Positions 1 to 10,281 of a stretch of 64,000 nucleotides of DNA are shown here, in pieces. Within the stretch, counting starts at the first letter, position 1. The number at the start of each line of letters is the position of its first letter. Under the pieces are notes generated by a model that saw only the letters and a program-made list of their open reading frames with translations, was not told the DNA's origin and ran no database searches. The position numbers were made by a program, and so were the translations under genes. Source of the stretch: Ilyonectria destructans (Eukaryota; Ascomycota; Sordariomycetes; Hypocreales; Nectriaceae); NCBI GenBank assembly GCA_020740775.1, contig JAHEWK010000010.1, positions 1,488,001-1,552,000 on the forward strand. Reading direction: 5' to 3'.

Positions 1-1530
1 CCATGGGCAAACGGCGTCTTTGCCCCATTCTGCACGTTGCTGCGATGCCCCCCTTCAGTTCTACAACCCAGGATGTTTTTTTTCGGTGGCCCTGGGCTTG
101 TACAGTAGAGAGACCTGGACCCAACGGCTAGTGCAGCCACCGTGTGTCCGTCGATGGGCCCGGATATGCATGGCATCTCACCAGCATCTCTGCGCTCTCG
201 CTCGTAAGGCCGGGGTTTGTCTGGCTGTCGTAGGCGTCTGTGGCTCCGCTCCCGGGCTCTGTCTGCCTGGTGTTCCAGCGTCCCAGCGTCCCAGCGTTGC
301 AGCGTCACAGCGTTCTAGTGTTCCAGCGTTCCAGATTTACTCTGCTTTCCCCGGGCCCTGGCAACCGGCCCTGATCCTGACCACACACACAAGGCTCTTC
401 TTCTCTACGCCCCCCATCTCACTTTTAACTTCATCCAATCGCTCATGCAACCTATGCCCTTACCCTTGAGATTTGTACCAGCCAAGCCAAGCCGAACCCT
501 ACCCGTGGGCGTCCGCCGCCGTGTGCCGTGGCCGTGACCCACGGAGCACGGTCCACGGTTTTGGTTGTGCTTTCACTACTTTCACTGCTTTCACTGCTCT
601 TGCGCCTCTCGCTCTTCTCGGCATATGCAGATGCCCTTGCTAAGCTGCGAGGCTTGCCCGTCCGCCTTGCACCCCCAACTAACTCTCTGACACCCACAAG
701 CCGGACAAAGTCTTGACAACCAGATGCCTGAGTCGTCTTTGCAGCCACGTTCTCCGGCTACATGCCCACTTGGTTCAACGGTTTTCTTTACCTTCACCCT
801 CCCCCTTTCTCTCTCTTAGCCCCGTCCCCAATCCCCGTCCCCGTCCCCGTCCCCGTCGTCCCCGTCCAAAGTTCCCATGTCCCCAATTCCCTTCTCTCGT
901 TGGTCCGGCTCCCAACGGCTGGTCCTCTCGACTATGTACTCTCTGGTTTGTACTTTTTTATCCAAAGACTCTGTTTGCCGCCCTGGCTGGTGCCGCTCCT
1001 AGCCTCCCGAGCCTTCCTAGCCCTCGTTGCCCTCCATGTCGTCCACGATGGCCCACACCTTTGCATCCCGCCATGATCGACTTCGTCTAGCCGCTGCTTC
1101 TCCTCCGCCATGTCATCATCTTGTCCTATCCTATGCCAATCCCACACTCCCGCGAGCGGGGTCACTCTCCGTCGGTCTAGCGAATGGTGTCGAGATGTGT
1201 TATCCTCCGTCTCCTCCAGGTAGACCGGGGAGGGTCTCTGAAAACTATAAAAGGGTGGATCTTGATCAGTTTGAATTCATTTTCTTCTTCTTCCTTTCTC
1301 ATCACTCTTCAGCAAGCTTCTCACTTGAACTCCTGACTTCTCCGGCCTTCATACAAAGTCTCTTTGACCCGGTGTCCCTATTCCCAACTTTGCCTCCTTG
1401 ACTTGACTCGACTTGACTCTAGTCAACCCACAAGACCTCCAAACACTTCACGGCCTTTGCCAAACTATCTTCAAGCTTCCCACTCTCCTCCTTGCCCAAG
1501 ATACCTACCGTTTCTCTTCAATTGGTCATC
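1..1530. other. Upstream intergenic region of the KxDL-type gene
   Basis: No convincing gene is seen. The several overlapping ORFs on both strands are low-complexity and pyrimidine-rich and match no family I recognise. Short imperfect repeats of a CCAGCGT-like unit lie at about 273-334, and a CCCCGT hexamer run lies at about 833-866. The last 300 bases look like a promoter and 5' leader for the gene starting at 1531. Confidence 0.5.
1246..1252 (+). promoter_or_regulatory. TATA box candidate upstream of the KxDL-type gene
   Basis: A clear TATAAAA sits about 280 nt before the ATG. It is followed about 30 nt later by a CT-rich tract and TCATCACTCTTCAGC, typical of fungal transcription starts. 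This implies a 5' leader of about 240 nt. The assignment is inferred from sequence only. Confidence 0.45.
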
Positions 1531-2426
1531 ATGCCTGCCCACTACTCCAACGTTGCCTACTCCATGCCCATGCCGGTTCCCACCAAGGGCTCCCAATACC
1601 CCACCTACAGCCAATACTCCGTCTCTCCCCCGGAGTGTGACGACTCAGTCAGCTCCGCCTCTGGCATTCCCTCCTACAGCAATGGCGGATACTCGGCCAC
1701 TTCCAACGGCTATGCCGGTGGCTACGCCGACTACGACAGCACCGCCTCCACCAGCGGTGTCGACTTCCAAGAGTACATGCAGGACCGCTTCGCCAACTCT
1801 TTCGACCCCATTCCCCTTGACCGGAGCATGGCAATGCAAGCCCAGACGTAAGTCCTCGCCTTCCCCTCTCTTCCCTCCAAAACGCACCCTTGCAATCGCA
1901 GGGATCGGCTGCAATCTCACTGCGCACTTGTTCGCATTTGCCGTTTGCCGTTCCCCGTTTTTTGCAGGGTGCCGCCTCTTCCCCATGTCCGATTGGCGGC
2001 ATCTTGCTAACTGAACGGGCAGATCCGGAAAGCTCAATGCCAAGCACCGCGAGCTGCTGGAGCTGCAGAAGAAGGCACAGGCTCGCCTGGCTAAGACGCG
2101 AGAGCGCTTCCAGGAGGGCATGCGCGACGCTCACGAGGTCCGAAGCGACCTTGAGTGGACGCAGAAGAAAGTTGGGTGAGTGTTTTCACATTCCCTGTAA
2201 ACCCCAGTTCCTGGCCATTTGCGCGCGGTTACAACCGCAATTTTCGCAAATTGGCGGGGAGCCACAACAGAGTACTCAATTTCGGGAACTGGGCTTCAAT
2301 TACAATTTCTACGAATCTGGCGCTAACCATACGGGAATTTACAGATCGATGAAGAGCAAGGCCTCGCGCAAGCACACCAAGGAGTACAGCAAGGCTCGTG
2401 CGCGATACCCATCCCCCGAGAACTAG
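1531..2426 (+). CDS. KXD1: KxDL-domain protein, probable BLOC-1-related subunit KXD1
   Basis: I place three exons: 1531-1847, 2023-2175 and 2345-2426, giving 183 residues. The donors are GTAAGT and GTGAGT. The first intron has a GCTAAC branch site, and the frame joins cleanly at both junctions. The first ~105 residues are Ser/Tyr/Pro-rich and probably disordered. The C-terminal ~75 residues are a charged helix starting near KLNAKHRELLEL, followed by a DLEWTQKK segment and a SMKSKASRKHTKEY tail. This resembles the KxDL helical domain of the BLOC-1/BORC-associated protein KXD1, which acts in endosomal and lysosomal (vacuolar) sorting. The start has several in-frame ATGs downstream but is the first ATG of the frame that fits the exon. 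The identification rests on the C-terminal helix only; a coiled-coil protein of another family is possible. Confidence 0.65.
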
Positions 2427-3782
2427 GGGTCCAGGGTTCCATTTTGAGCCGCATCGGAACATTTAACGACACAAACTCACTTCTAGCGCGCGTTTCGTTT
2501 TTTCCCCTACCCACCAAAATCGCACATACCCACGTGGTTCCGCTGCAGGAACCAAAAGTTGATCGGATACCAGGATTTGTATTTAGCCTCTGTTTTTTGG
2601 GGATCTTTTTTTGTGTTTGTGCAGCTTTCACGCCCCCTCCCTAGCTAGACATGCATGAACGAGCGAGTTCATGCGGGCGAAGGTGACGTGACGTTAAAGT
2701 CCGGGCACTAGGCGCGGCAAGGCTGCGGGCCGCTGGGGCGGGATCTCTTGCTGCTTTTATCGGAGTTCAGACGGCGGGCGTGTGGGCGGTTCCGCTCTGA
2801 CACGCCAGAAGGCCGCTGACGAACGGGTGTGTGGGGAGAACGGGCAGGAGGGGGGGAGGGAACGGGGGCGCCTGTTTCACGACTTATGGCTTATGATTGG
2901 ATGACTTGGGATGATCTAGGGGCGGATGTTAAAAGTACACCACCTCCCTGGCGTCTGTGGGGGGGCGAGGGACGGCATGGTGGGCATGATGGCTTGCGTC
3001 GGTGTCTGCGCCGAGAACTGCAGGGGACACTCCTGTGGGAGGAGGCGTGAGGCGGGAGCAGCCGAAGGGGGGGCCTTGCCAGTTCGTCTTCGAGGAGCCG
3101 GGGGGAGGGGTGTGCGGGGATGGACGAGAGAGGGCCTTGGAAGCCACTGGACCAAGGAGAGGACGAGGATGGAAAAACACGAGCGTGCTGGAGAAGCATG
3201 TATTTCAAGGCGCTTGTCCTATTTGGGGGAGGTATCCAGGTTGATATTGCTCCTTTAGGTTAACGGGCAGGACGAGATAGGGAGGTTCACTACTCTCTTT
3301 GGCAGGATTGCGTGTCTTGGGAGGCCCGGATGTTTCCGCCGGGCCCAGGAGTTGGCGGTTTCGTAACAATCGAGTCTTGTTTTCCCCTCCGTTGATGACT
3401 TGGCCAAGGCGCTCCATCGACAGCCAGGGCGATGTGATAACCCCCCAATGCCGTGGCCGTAGTGTTTCCCACGCCCCTCCAGGCCATGTGCAGGCCACCG
3501 TCGATGTGTGTCATCATGTGATGTGCCGTGAGGTTGTTGTAGCCGTGGGGTGGTTCGGCCGTAGTGTCCAGGACGTTGGTCAACCCCTGATCATGTGTCA
3601 CGTGACCATCCACGTGAAAGACATGCCACTGGAAGTGATGCCATGGTCCATCACGTCGGGTGATTGAGGGAGACTAGGCCAAGGAAACGTGCTTCTTTCC
3701 TCAATTCGGATTCTCAGGTGGGCTTAATATGGCGAGACAATTCAAGTCGCGTGTCCCCTCTCAAGAACTTGGCTCAATGCCT
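2427..3782. other. Convergent intergenic region
   Basis: This GC-rich stretch lies between the 3' ends of two converging genes. ORFs on both strands overlap each other and show no family signature. Two CACGTG E-box palindromes lie close together at about 3599-3604 and 3613-3618. Nothing else is recognisable. Confidence 0.4.
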
Positions 3783-4346
3783 TCACGCCGGGGCGCCAGC
3801 TGTCGACGGACGAGCAACGCCGCCACCTCGTGGAAGCCAAGAGCCGACAGACGACAGGCCTCGAGCCTTCTCAAGACGCTCCCAGGGGTTTTCGTTGCTA
3901 GAAGGGTCGTAGTAACCTTCGTACCAGGGGCCCTGTGATGGCGAGTCTTGATGACGACGCGGTTGGAAGGGAGCTTGGTGGCTGGTGGCAAATCCTCCAG
4001 ATGGCGCGGCAGGACGCTGGGGTAAGCTCGCCGGACGCACTTGCGCCAGAGCTGGGATATCGATGTCTTCGCCATCATCATCGTCGAGGGCAATCTCGTC
4101 AGCATTGGAGCGGTTGGTTGGCGCGGGACCCAGGGCCGTGGAGTTGGCGCCTGTGACGGAAGGTATCGGCTCGGAGCCGAGCGCAGCATCAGCGCCGGGG
4201 TTGTAGCGGCGCTTCTTGTTGGGGCGCTGGGCGCCAAAGGAGGCGAATCCCATGGCCTGGGCCATGAGCGCTTCGTCGTCGTCGGAGTTAACGTCGAGGT
4301 CGACCTCGACATTGGCGTCGGTCGCGGCAATGGAGTCGGGATCCAT
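3783..4346 (-). CDS. Conserved fungal protein of unknown function, nuclear-like
   Basis: Intronless, 187 residues. The N-terminus is acidic and includes DVNSDDDEALMAQAMGFASF, followed by a basic KKRR patch (a possible nuclear signal) at about residues 44-48. A second acidic stretch, DDDDGEDIDIPAL, is centred near residue 95. A C-terminal aromatic block contains WYEGYYDPSSNENPWERLE and then a GSWLPRGG tail. I recall this C-terminal block as a conserved feature of an uncharacterised ascomycete family, but I cannot give it a function. The composition (acidic N-terminus, NLS-like patch) suggests a nuclear role by inference. The start is the first ATG after an upstream untranslated region with no in-frame alternative. 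It converges on the KxDL-type gene. Confidence 0.7.
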   Translation of the reverse strand: MDPDSIAATDANVEVDLDVNSDDDEALMAQAMGFASFGAQRPNKKRRYNPGADAALGSEPIPSVTGANSTALGPAPTNRSNADEIALDDDDGEDIDIPALAQVRPASLPQRPAAPSGGFATSHQAPFQPRRHQDSPSQGPWYEGYYDPSSNENPWERLEKARGLSSVGSWLPRGGGVARPSTAGAPA

Positions 4347-4685
4347 GACGGCGAGAGGGCACAGGCTCGGCTGCGTGGGCAGGGAGGGAGGGAGGCAGGA
4401 GGCTGAGTCTGAGCTCGAATGCGGGAAATAACGACGCGGGAGGGCGAGGGTCTGCGTAGCCGAGGATGCGGGTGAGCGAGAAGGATGCAGAAAGGCGAGA
4501 TGGATGAGAGGAGGATGCGCCTTCGTGAAAATCCGGGGTTGGATCAGGCGTGGTGGGGCCGGGTGCCTGTGGCGTTGCGCGGCAGTTGGTTAGAGCCTCA
4601 ACAAACAGCCCCACGGACTGTGGCGTGTGGCTTGGCTGTTGGTGGGCGAGCCTCCGCCGCTATGCCACAGGTCGTGACAATTGTC
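4347..4685. other. Promoter-side spacer before the accessory island
   Basis: Purine-rich sequence upstream of the minus-strand gene at 3783-4346, so presumably its promoter and leader. It ends where the terminal-repeat sequence at 4686 begins. No gene is seen. Confidence 0.4.
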
Positions 4686-4985
4686 AGAGTATTCCTATTC
4701 GCACACGAGAATATTGCTATTCGCACACAGGTAAAAGCTTCTTTACTAAAGCATCAGCTTGACTAAGGTAGGTATCTATCTGCCTGATGTATAAGGTAGT
4801 CAAAGGTAGTACTAAATGTCTATCTTTCTTATTAAATTAAACCTAATAAATAAAATAAAATATTATTCCTAAACATACTAATACTAAATATTAGTCTTTA
4901 AAAAAAATTATATTCTAAACTACTCTAGGAGGATATTGTATAATTATTAGTAGGATTAAGAATATAGGCTGTAGACCCTTATTCT
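4686..4985 (+). mobile_element. AT-rich element end, left terminal repeat of a MITE-like family
   Basis: Begins with AGAGTATTCCTATTCGCACA and carries a second internal copy of ATTGCTATTCGCACAC about 27 nt in. The same double-unit end is seen at 7969 and, inverted, at 8391. The following ~250 nt are extremely AT-rich, with many TA/TT steps, like RIP-mutated repeat DNA. I see no matching inverted end before 4990. It is therefore either a truncated short element or the left end of a larger unit reaching 8391. The right boundary given is where the AT-rich tract stops. Confidence 0.5.
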
Positions 4986-6323
4986 AGAGTGACATGCCAG
5001 ATTCCGGTTCCTGTTCGACATCCTCTCTCCACTCCCTGACCCTCTCCTCGACCGCATATTCATCGCCGTCGTCCTCGTCATCCTCGTCATCATTCCCCCC
5101 AAGAAGTTCAGGGGCTTGAGCAGCACCCGACATTGCCGCTGCGCAGATTAGCACCCACTGAATATCAATCATCGACTTGAATCTGAGCGCCACGTCGATA
5201 TCACGTCTGACTTTAATCAGGTCCCTTGAAACAATGCGATGATCTGTTCCGATACTGTGAGCAGCAATAGCGGCAGTATGAAAACAATCGACACATCCTT
5301 CAACACCGCAAGCATCACTATAGTAGTGAGTAAGCTTGCTCAAAAAGTCCTTGTTAGCATCCGGTTGCTCCTCCGGCTTGATTATCCGGGTTGCATCTCA
5401 GTTTAGACTGCGAGGCATCCACCGAAATTGGAGGGTGATTTCGGAGAGATTGTTGGAGTCTTCGACCGGTGTAATATCCATGCACTTAAAGGCAAAAAAG
5501 GCTTTCGACCACCAATAGTGAAGCAATGGGCTTAAAGACACCATATTCCAAGCTTTATCCGAAGAACATATGCCCTGTTGAAGGACATGAAGATAAGGAT
5601 TTGTGGGGGAAACAAGGCCCAGTGCAAGACCAAGCCTACAAGCACGTCGCTGTCGATAGGGGGTATTATTCCACGTGTATGGAATAATATGGCAAACGTG
5701 AGGGTTTGGAGCTCCGGTAACAACACACCGCCCATGATCTTGTTTGTAGCATTTATCTCGCTCGGCGCGATCGCGTTGTGTTTCGCCCTGGTCGGAACCG
5801 CCTTGAGTAGATTGTCTATTAGGTGTTGAGGGACTGTTAGGTGTTGAGCTCGGAAACGGACTCATTGTCCAAGCATCAATAAAAGGCCTTTCGCCTGGTC
5901 TCAAGACTAGTAATCATCAGCGGCATGAGCTTGAATTGAATTAAATAAGATGTACTCACAGCAATCAAAGAGCCTTCCCAAATCCGCCAGAGGGAGTCCT
6001 GTTGTGTGAGGTAATTGACTGGTCGCCTGAAGAGATGTAAGAGGCATCATCAGCAGAACTGCAGTTTGAAGCGCAGTGAAGTTCGAATTGGAAAGCAGCC
6101 CTGAACCTGGCGTCGGCGCTATAAGTCGCTCTCGAAGTTTCTCGATGGCGAGGAGACGCTGTTCGAAATCGTCCATCGGGACAAGGTCAAAACGCTTCAC
6201 ATAATCGGGGCGACCGTCGAGAAGTCGGACGAGGTTGTCGATTTTAGAATCCTGCTCTTGCCGACCAGAGTAATACTCCAAGAACCTTCGGAACTTCTCG
6301 TCAAGAAACTCGTTGTCGCCCAT
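4984..6323 (-). pseudogene. HNH-endonuclease-domain gene, interrupted by an in-frame TGA
   Basis: Two exons, 6323-5960 and 5906-5398 (GTGAGT donor, TTACTAG acceptor, 53-nt intron), join in frame. Exon 2 carries the HNH_2-like core: a Cys-x2-Thr-Gly-Ala start, then CHIIP, as in the large fungal HNH family (Pfam PF13391 type). After FRWMPRSLN the frame meets TGA at 5400-5398. It then continues open in the same frame to 4984, through a segment (MIDIQW, CAAAMSGAAQAPELL and an acidic tail) that I recall as the normal C-terminus of these proteins. So about 290 residues are followed by about 137 more after one stop. The change is consistent with CGA to TGA. ATG 6323 is the first in-frame methionine I can support; the frame is open upstream to about 6419, so an earlier exon is possible. 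An intron removing the stop is not obvious. A biological role is unproven; these genes often lie with HET-type genes. Confidence 0.7.
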
Positions 6324-6540
6324 GATGCCGTAGTTCTGGAGGTTGGAAAAGGTGGAATTTGCTAGAAAAGCTTGTGTTGACGATTTTTTCCTCTTTGCGC
6401 CAGCTACCAGCTGTTGCAAAAGGTAATTCGATAACTTAATTCACAAAATCAGTGCCTCGAAATGTTTGACAAACGATCATCCCTTATCTTATCGGGGCAA
6501 GCTCCTCGTTCTCTCGACAACTCCTCCAGCTCCAACATCG

Positions 6541-7425
6541 ATGGCAAATCCCCCGAGACCAACTCCTCCTAGTAGCTCCAACCGCGGGAACTACTTTCGT
6601 GAGATTCGGCAGTCATTTCCAATCGGTCAGAGACTTCCCCGACACTAACGTGCAGCTAGATCGCAGGCGCACTTGTCGCAGCCGACCCCATCCCGAACAA
6701 TCGCGCGCCCCGACGACCTTAGCGACCAGGAGAAGTTCCAACTAAAGGACTTGATGGAGGAGTGGATCATGAGTCGTTCGGTTATGGACCTCAACACTGT
6801 GACCGTCCCAGATGTGCTGTTTCGCAGTTTTCTGATAAAAATCTTCGAGCTATGGAACTCGAACATCACTGGAAACCCACTACCTTCCATCCCTGAACGC
6901 ACAGCAAAGGAAACAAGCATTATGGTCGGAACGCTGCGAGAATCCCACCCGCCCTCCAAAAAACGAAAACATGGACAAGAGTCCCCCGAGATTCAGACTT
7001 CGCGCCTCGCTAGAGCACCAATTTACTTGGCCCCAACCCTGCAATATGGTGAGGAAAACGTTCCCTGGATGTGGTGAGATAGCAAAGGCCAGTTGGTCAA
7101 CTAGGCGTTCGTTCAACTGAACCCTGGCCTGACCAGGAAACAAGCCAAGATCAATCCCATGAACCATTACGACGCCTGCGAACGACTCCGTGTCAAGAAC
7201 GTCAACTCAGCGCTGGCGATTTGTCTCGCGCGCCGGCGCATCGTCTAATTCGCTCGGCGGGAGGACAGCCGAGCGAACCCGAGAGTTCACTCGGACGACT
7301 GCGCAGCTGGATTCGTCGAACTGGAGCTCATTCAGGACGTTGTTCACGGTATGTGGGACGATGTTGAGGCGATGAAGAACGAGGTTGAGAGCACTCGTTC
7401 AAATGAGACTGGATATGTGCTTTGA
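6541..7425 (+). pseudogene. Unrecognised gene, divergent from the HNH gene, with several in-frame stops
   Basis: One reading frame runs from ATG 6541 to TGA 7423-7425 (295 codons), broken by TAA 6646, TGA 7075, TAG 7102 and TAA 7246. Coding character continues across each stop in the same frame, for example LSDQEKFQLKDLMEEW before, LNPGLTRKQAK between, and FVELELIQDVVHGMWDD after. The first stop could lie inside a real 57-nt intron (6599-6655, GTGAGA donor, CACTAAC branch, TGCAG acceptor). The other three have no convincing intron. Each stop is one transition away from a sense codon (CAA, CGA/TGG or CAG). The protein family is unknown to me. A basic PPSKKRKH patch suggests a nuclear protein. 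It is separated by 217 bp from the divergent HNH pseudogene. Confidence 0.6.
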
Positions 7426-7968
7426 TTGGGTGGTGGTTGTTGGTGTTTTCTTTCGTTTTACTGCTTCATTTGGGCATCTGGGAACCAGTCATTTGGGCAT
7501 TGGGAATGGGCCCTTGGGAATTTGGGAATCTGGGCATCGGGTGATGGTCTGCTTTTGATTGGGGCGGTTTATCGCAAGCGATCACCGGGCAAACATCAGT
7601 CCAAATACTTGCAGATGTACCATCAATATCAACGGAGACTCTACATCCAATATTCCGATAACAACCTCTCGAGAAACCGAACAGCCGGGTTAATTAGAAC
7701 AGGTGCTGGAATTTAGACATGTATGATCAAACACACATGCGCCTCCCCACGACTAGGAGACGCGACATGAGGACATTCACAACGGACATCCGACCACCGC
7801 GCTGTCTCCAGCCGGTGTAATTAATTCCATCGGGCATGCTGTTAATTGAATCGGATTTACAATAGTCGCAATAATGGACGCAATAGCAAACAACTCTAGA
7901 AATTGAATGCAAAAATCCATAGTCGCCCAGAGAGGGTAACACGTCATTCATCCCGCCACTATACTTCA
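7426..7968. other. Spacer in the accessory island
   Basis: G/T-rich simple sequence with repeated GGGAAT/GGGCAT-like words at about 7480-7550, then ordinary unique-looking DNA. No gene is supported. Confidence 0.4.
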
Positions 7969-8391
7969 AGAGTATTGCTATTCGCACACATATATATTGC
8001 TACTCGCACACGTAACTACATTCTTCAATTCTACTGATAATTATCTATTATTCTAATAAATTATGTATAACACTAATTCTGAGTATTTATTCTCTGAACT
8101 TTATATTTGGTTTTCTTTTTAGCTTTACTCAATATCATCAGATAGATTAAAGCCATACAGTATTCCCAAACAGTAGAGACAAACAGTAACTGCTACACCC
8201 AGCACCAGTAGATACAGTAGCTGAATAATAAGGTTGTTGCACACTGGTCTTTGCCTGAAGCTTCAATTCAACCCTTGTGACTTCAACCCTGCTGTCTGCA
8301 GTCAACGACCTTGCTGGCCCTAGGGTTTAGCTAAAGAGGTTTGTACTTGTGTGCGAATAGCAATTTTCACATGTACGAATAGCAATACTCT
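7969..8391. mobile_element. MITE-like element with long inverted terminal repeats
   Basis: About 423 bp. The left end AGAGTATTGCTATTCGCACA is matched by the reverse complement of the right end. Both ends carry two copies of an ATTGCTATTCGCACAC-like unit about 27 nt apart, so the inverted repeat is about 43 bp with a few mismatches. There is no coding capacity and the core is AT-rich. The flanks ACTTCA and ACGTCA could be an imperfect 6-bp target duplication. This is a non-autonomous DNA-transposon-like element by structure; the superfamily cannot be assigned. Confidence 0.7.
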
Positions 8392-9224
8392 ACGTCAAAG
8401 CCCTGAAATGAGGCCGTCGGACTTACAGGGTGACCAAGGAACTCCTCCAACATTTCTAGCTCATCCCGGCTTCCACCATATTGAAGAATTTAACGACGGT
8501 ACTTGTTCCAGACAGCCGGCTCCCGAGATTGTTCATAAAGGCTGGTTAGTGTGACAGGCGGTCAGGGACTCTCGGGCTAGCTGGTCGCTAGCAGGGAGGT
8601 CGCTGCCGAGGAAGGGGGAAAAGCATCGCGTTTTCTTTTATTGAGATTTTTCCAAGAAGTCAGAGAGACCCAAAGAGCTCGAGGCTTATTGTTAGAGTCA
8701 ATGAATTTGCTGTCTTTATTTTGAGAGATTTATTTGAGTCTATTTTGACTGATATCACAATCCCTGTCCAACCTCTGTCTTCCCCCCCGCCAAAATATCG
8801 GGCTGCCGCAGGTAATATTGAAGCCTTGCCAGCAGATTTTCTTGCGACCGACCTGATATTCTATCTCATGAGATGCTTTCATATTAGGAGACATAAGTCT
8901 CAGACCTATCCGACCTCATGCGCGTATTCTGGTGCAGCTTCGGGCTGACCATATAAGACGCCTGTGCGACAATATTCTGTGCATCTCCCTCTGGGTAAGT
9001 TAATGAGTTGGGTGTTGATTCCTGTCCTTTTCCGCTGCTAAATTAGAAACTATCCGCGGCGAAGAATTTTGCTCTGTCCAACAAACCTAGTCAGCATTGT
9101 CCGTTCTTGGATTAAGCAGCACTGGGGTCTTACGACATATGGGAATAGTATCCTGCATTGTAGCCAGAGAACGGATGGCTGAAATCTGTGTCGGGAGGCC
9201 CTTGATCTCGAGGGTTTGGGTTCG
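8392..9224. other. Degenerate accessory DNA
   Basis: Short plus-strand ORFs (8351-8554 and 8721-8948) look like isolated pieces without family motifs. I see no intact gene. The segment is probably decayed coding or repeat DNA. Confidence 0.35.
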
Positions 9225-9730
9225 TTAAGAAGGTGAATTTCTCCTCGAGGTTGCTGAAAATGCTTGCCAGATCAAGGCTCCTTCGTCGTCTCCAATGTTG
9301 CGATTATACTGGCGCCTCAACTTGTCGATGTCAGTTCGTCTATTTAGGGAAAGCTTGATCTCAACTTCATCAAGCTTACCATACCTGCAGCGCGAAAAAT
9401 CTTTGATCAGTTTGTTCAAGTACCTGGATGCTTCAAAGTCCAATGGCTCATCCTTGTCTTTGACCGCTTTGATGAGCGAAACGAATTCCTTTCTTCCGCG
9501 AAATCGGTATCGCACTCTCCCATAAGCCTTGCAACTTCATCAGATGCTTCCTTTGCTTCTTTTTCTTGTGAAGCATGCCGCCGTATCATCAAAACTTGGA
9601 GGTTTCCTTGAGTGGTTTGACCACATTCTCAAAACAAGCCACAAAAGGAGCGACGTTTTTTGGTGACTGAATTATGAACGTCGCGATATTCTGCCAACAC
9701 AATTTTTGCGTTTTCGATCAACTCATTCAC
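9225..9730 (-). pseudogene. Degenerate coding fragment, family unknown
   Basis: Minus-strand coding-like sequence enters near 9730 (LIENAKIVLAEYRDVHNSV), meets TGA near 9630, and stays in frame through KEASDEVARLMGECDTDF. Near 9500 it needs a frame shift to continue into KEFVSLIKAVKDKDEPLDF and LNRRTDIDKLRRQYNRN, ending at 9225. The helical, charged composition recalls N-terminal adaptor domains of fungal NLR/STAND-type proteins, but I cannot name the family. It is a fragment with at least one stop and one frame shift, with no start or C-terminus seen. Confidence 0.4.
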
Positions 9731-10281
9731 AGATACTAGTTATGGAAGGGCTGAGGTTGGATGGAAGTCGCCATTTTGGGAGACGTCAAGTAGTCGCTTC
9801 GCGGTGCGCTTGTCCCAATTGTGACGAAGGAATTAGATTGAGATTAGTTCAACAGATTCTAGATTAAAACTGCAAACTACAATAGCAATATGCCGAATGA
9901 TGCGATAAGATGCTACAAAAAAGGGGGTCCGATGTGCTGCGTGACGTTATCTGGTATGAGTCTAAATAGCGACCCACTAAAACACCACAACCACCTTCAA
10001 AAGATGGTCATCTAGGACACAAGCTGATCGCGAACAGGTAGGTAAGGTGATGCACGAAGTTGCAGAAAAGAAATGTCAAATTTAAAGGAATTCAATAAAA
10101 AGATCATTTAGGATCCTCAAATTAGACGGCATCTGTTCTGTACGCAACATTGGTCCAGGAGTCCTAACTATTATCCAGTCATTTCTCAGTTCTTGTTGCT
10201 TAGTAACAGAGAGATGCCATTTAACTCGGTTTGGCTGTTCGGCCTCAATGCGCCATTTATGACAATTACATCACCGACCAA
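9731..10281. other. Spacer upstream of the HET gene
   Basis: Unique-looking AT-moderate DNA holding the presumed promoter of the HET-domain gene. An out-of-frame ATG at 10214 lies 68 nt before the chosen start. No other feature is seen. Confidence 0.35.

Noticed and set aside
20..469. 149-codon ORF at the window start
   Set aside because: Codons fall across short repeats; no family resemblance; could be the edge of an unseen gene but nothing supports it.
4686..8391. Firm call of one 3.7-kb transposon
   Set aside because: Matching outer ends exist but no target duplication and no transposase; an internal copy of the end at 7969 makes two separate elements equally likely, so it is listed only as a finding.
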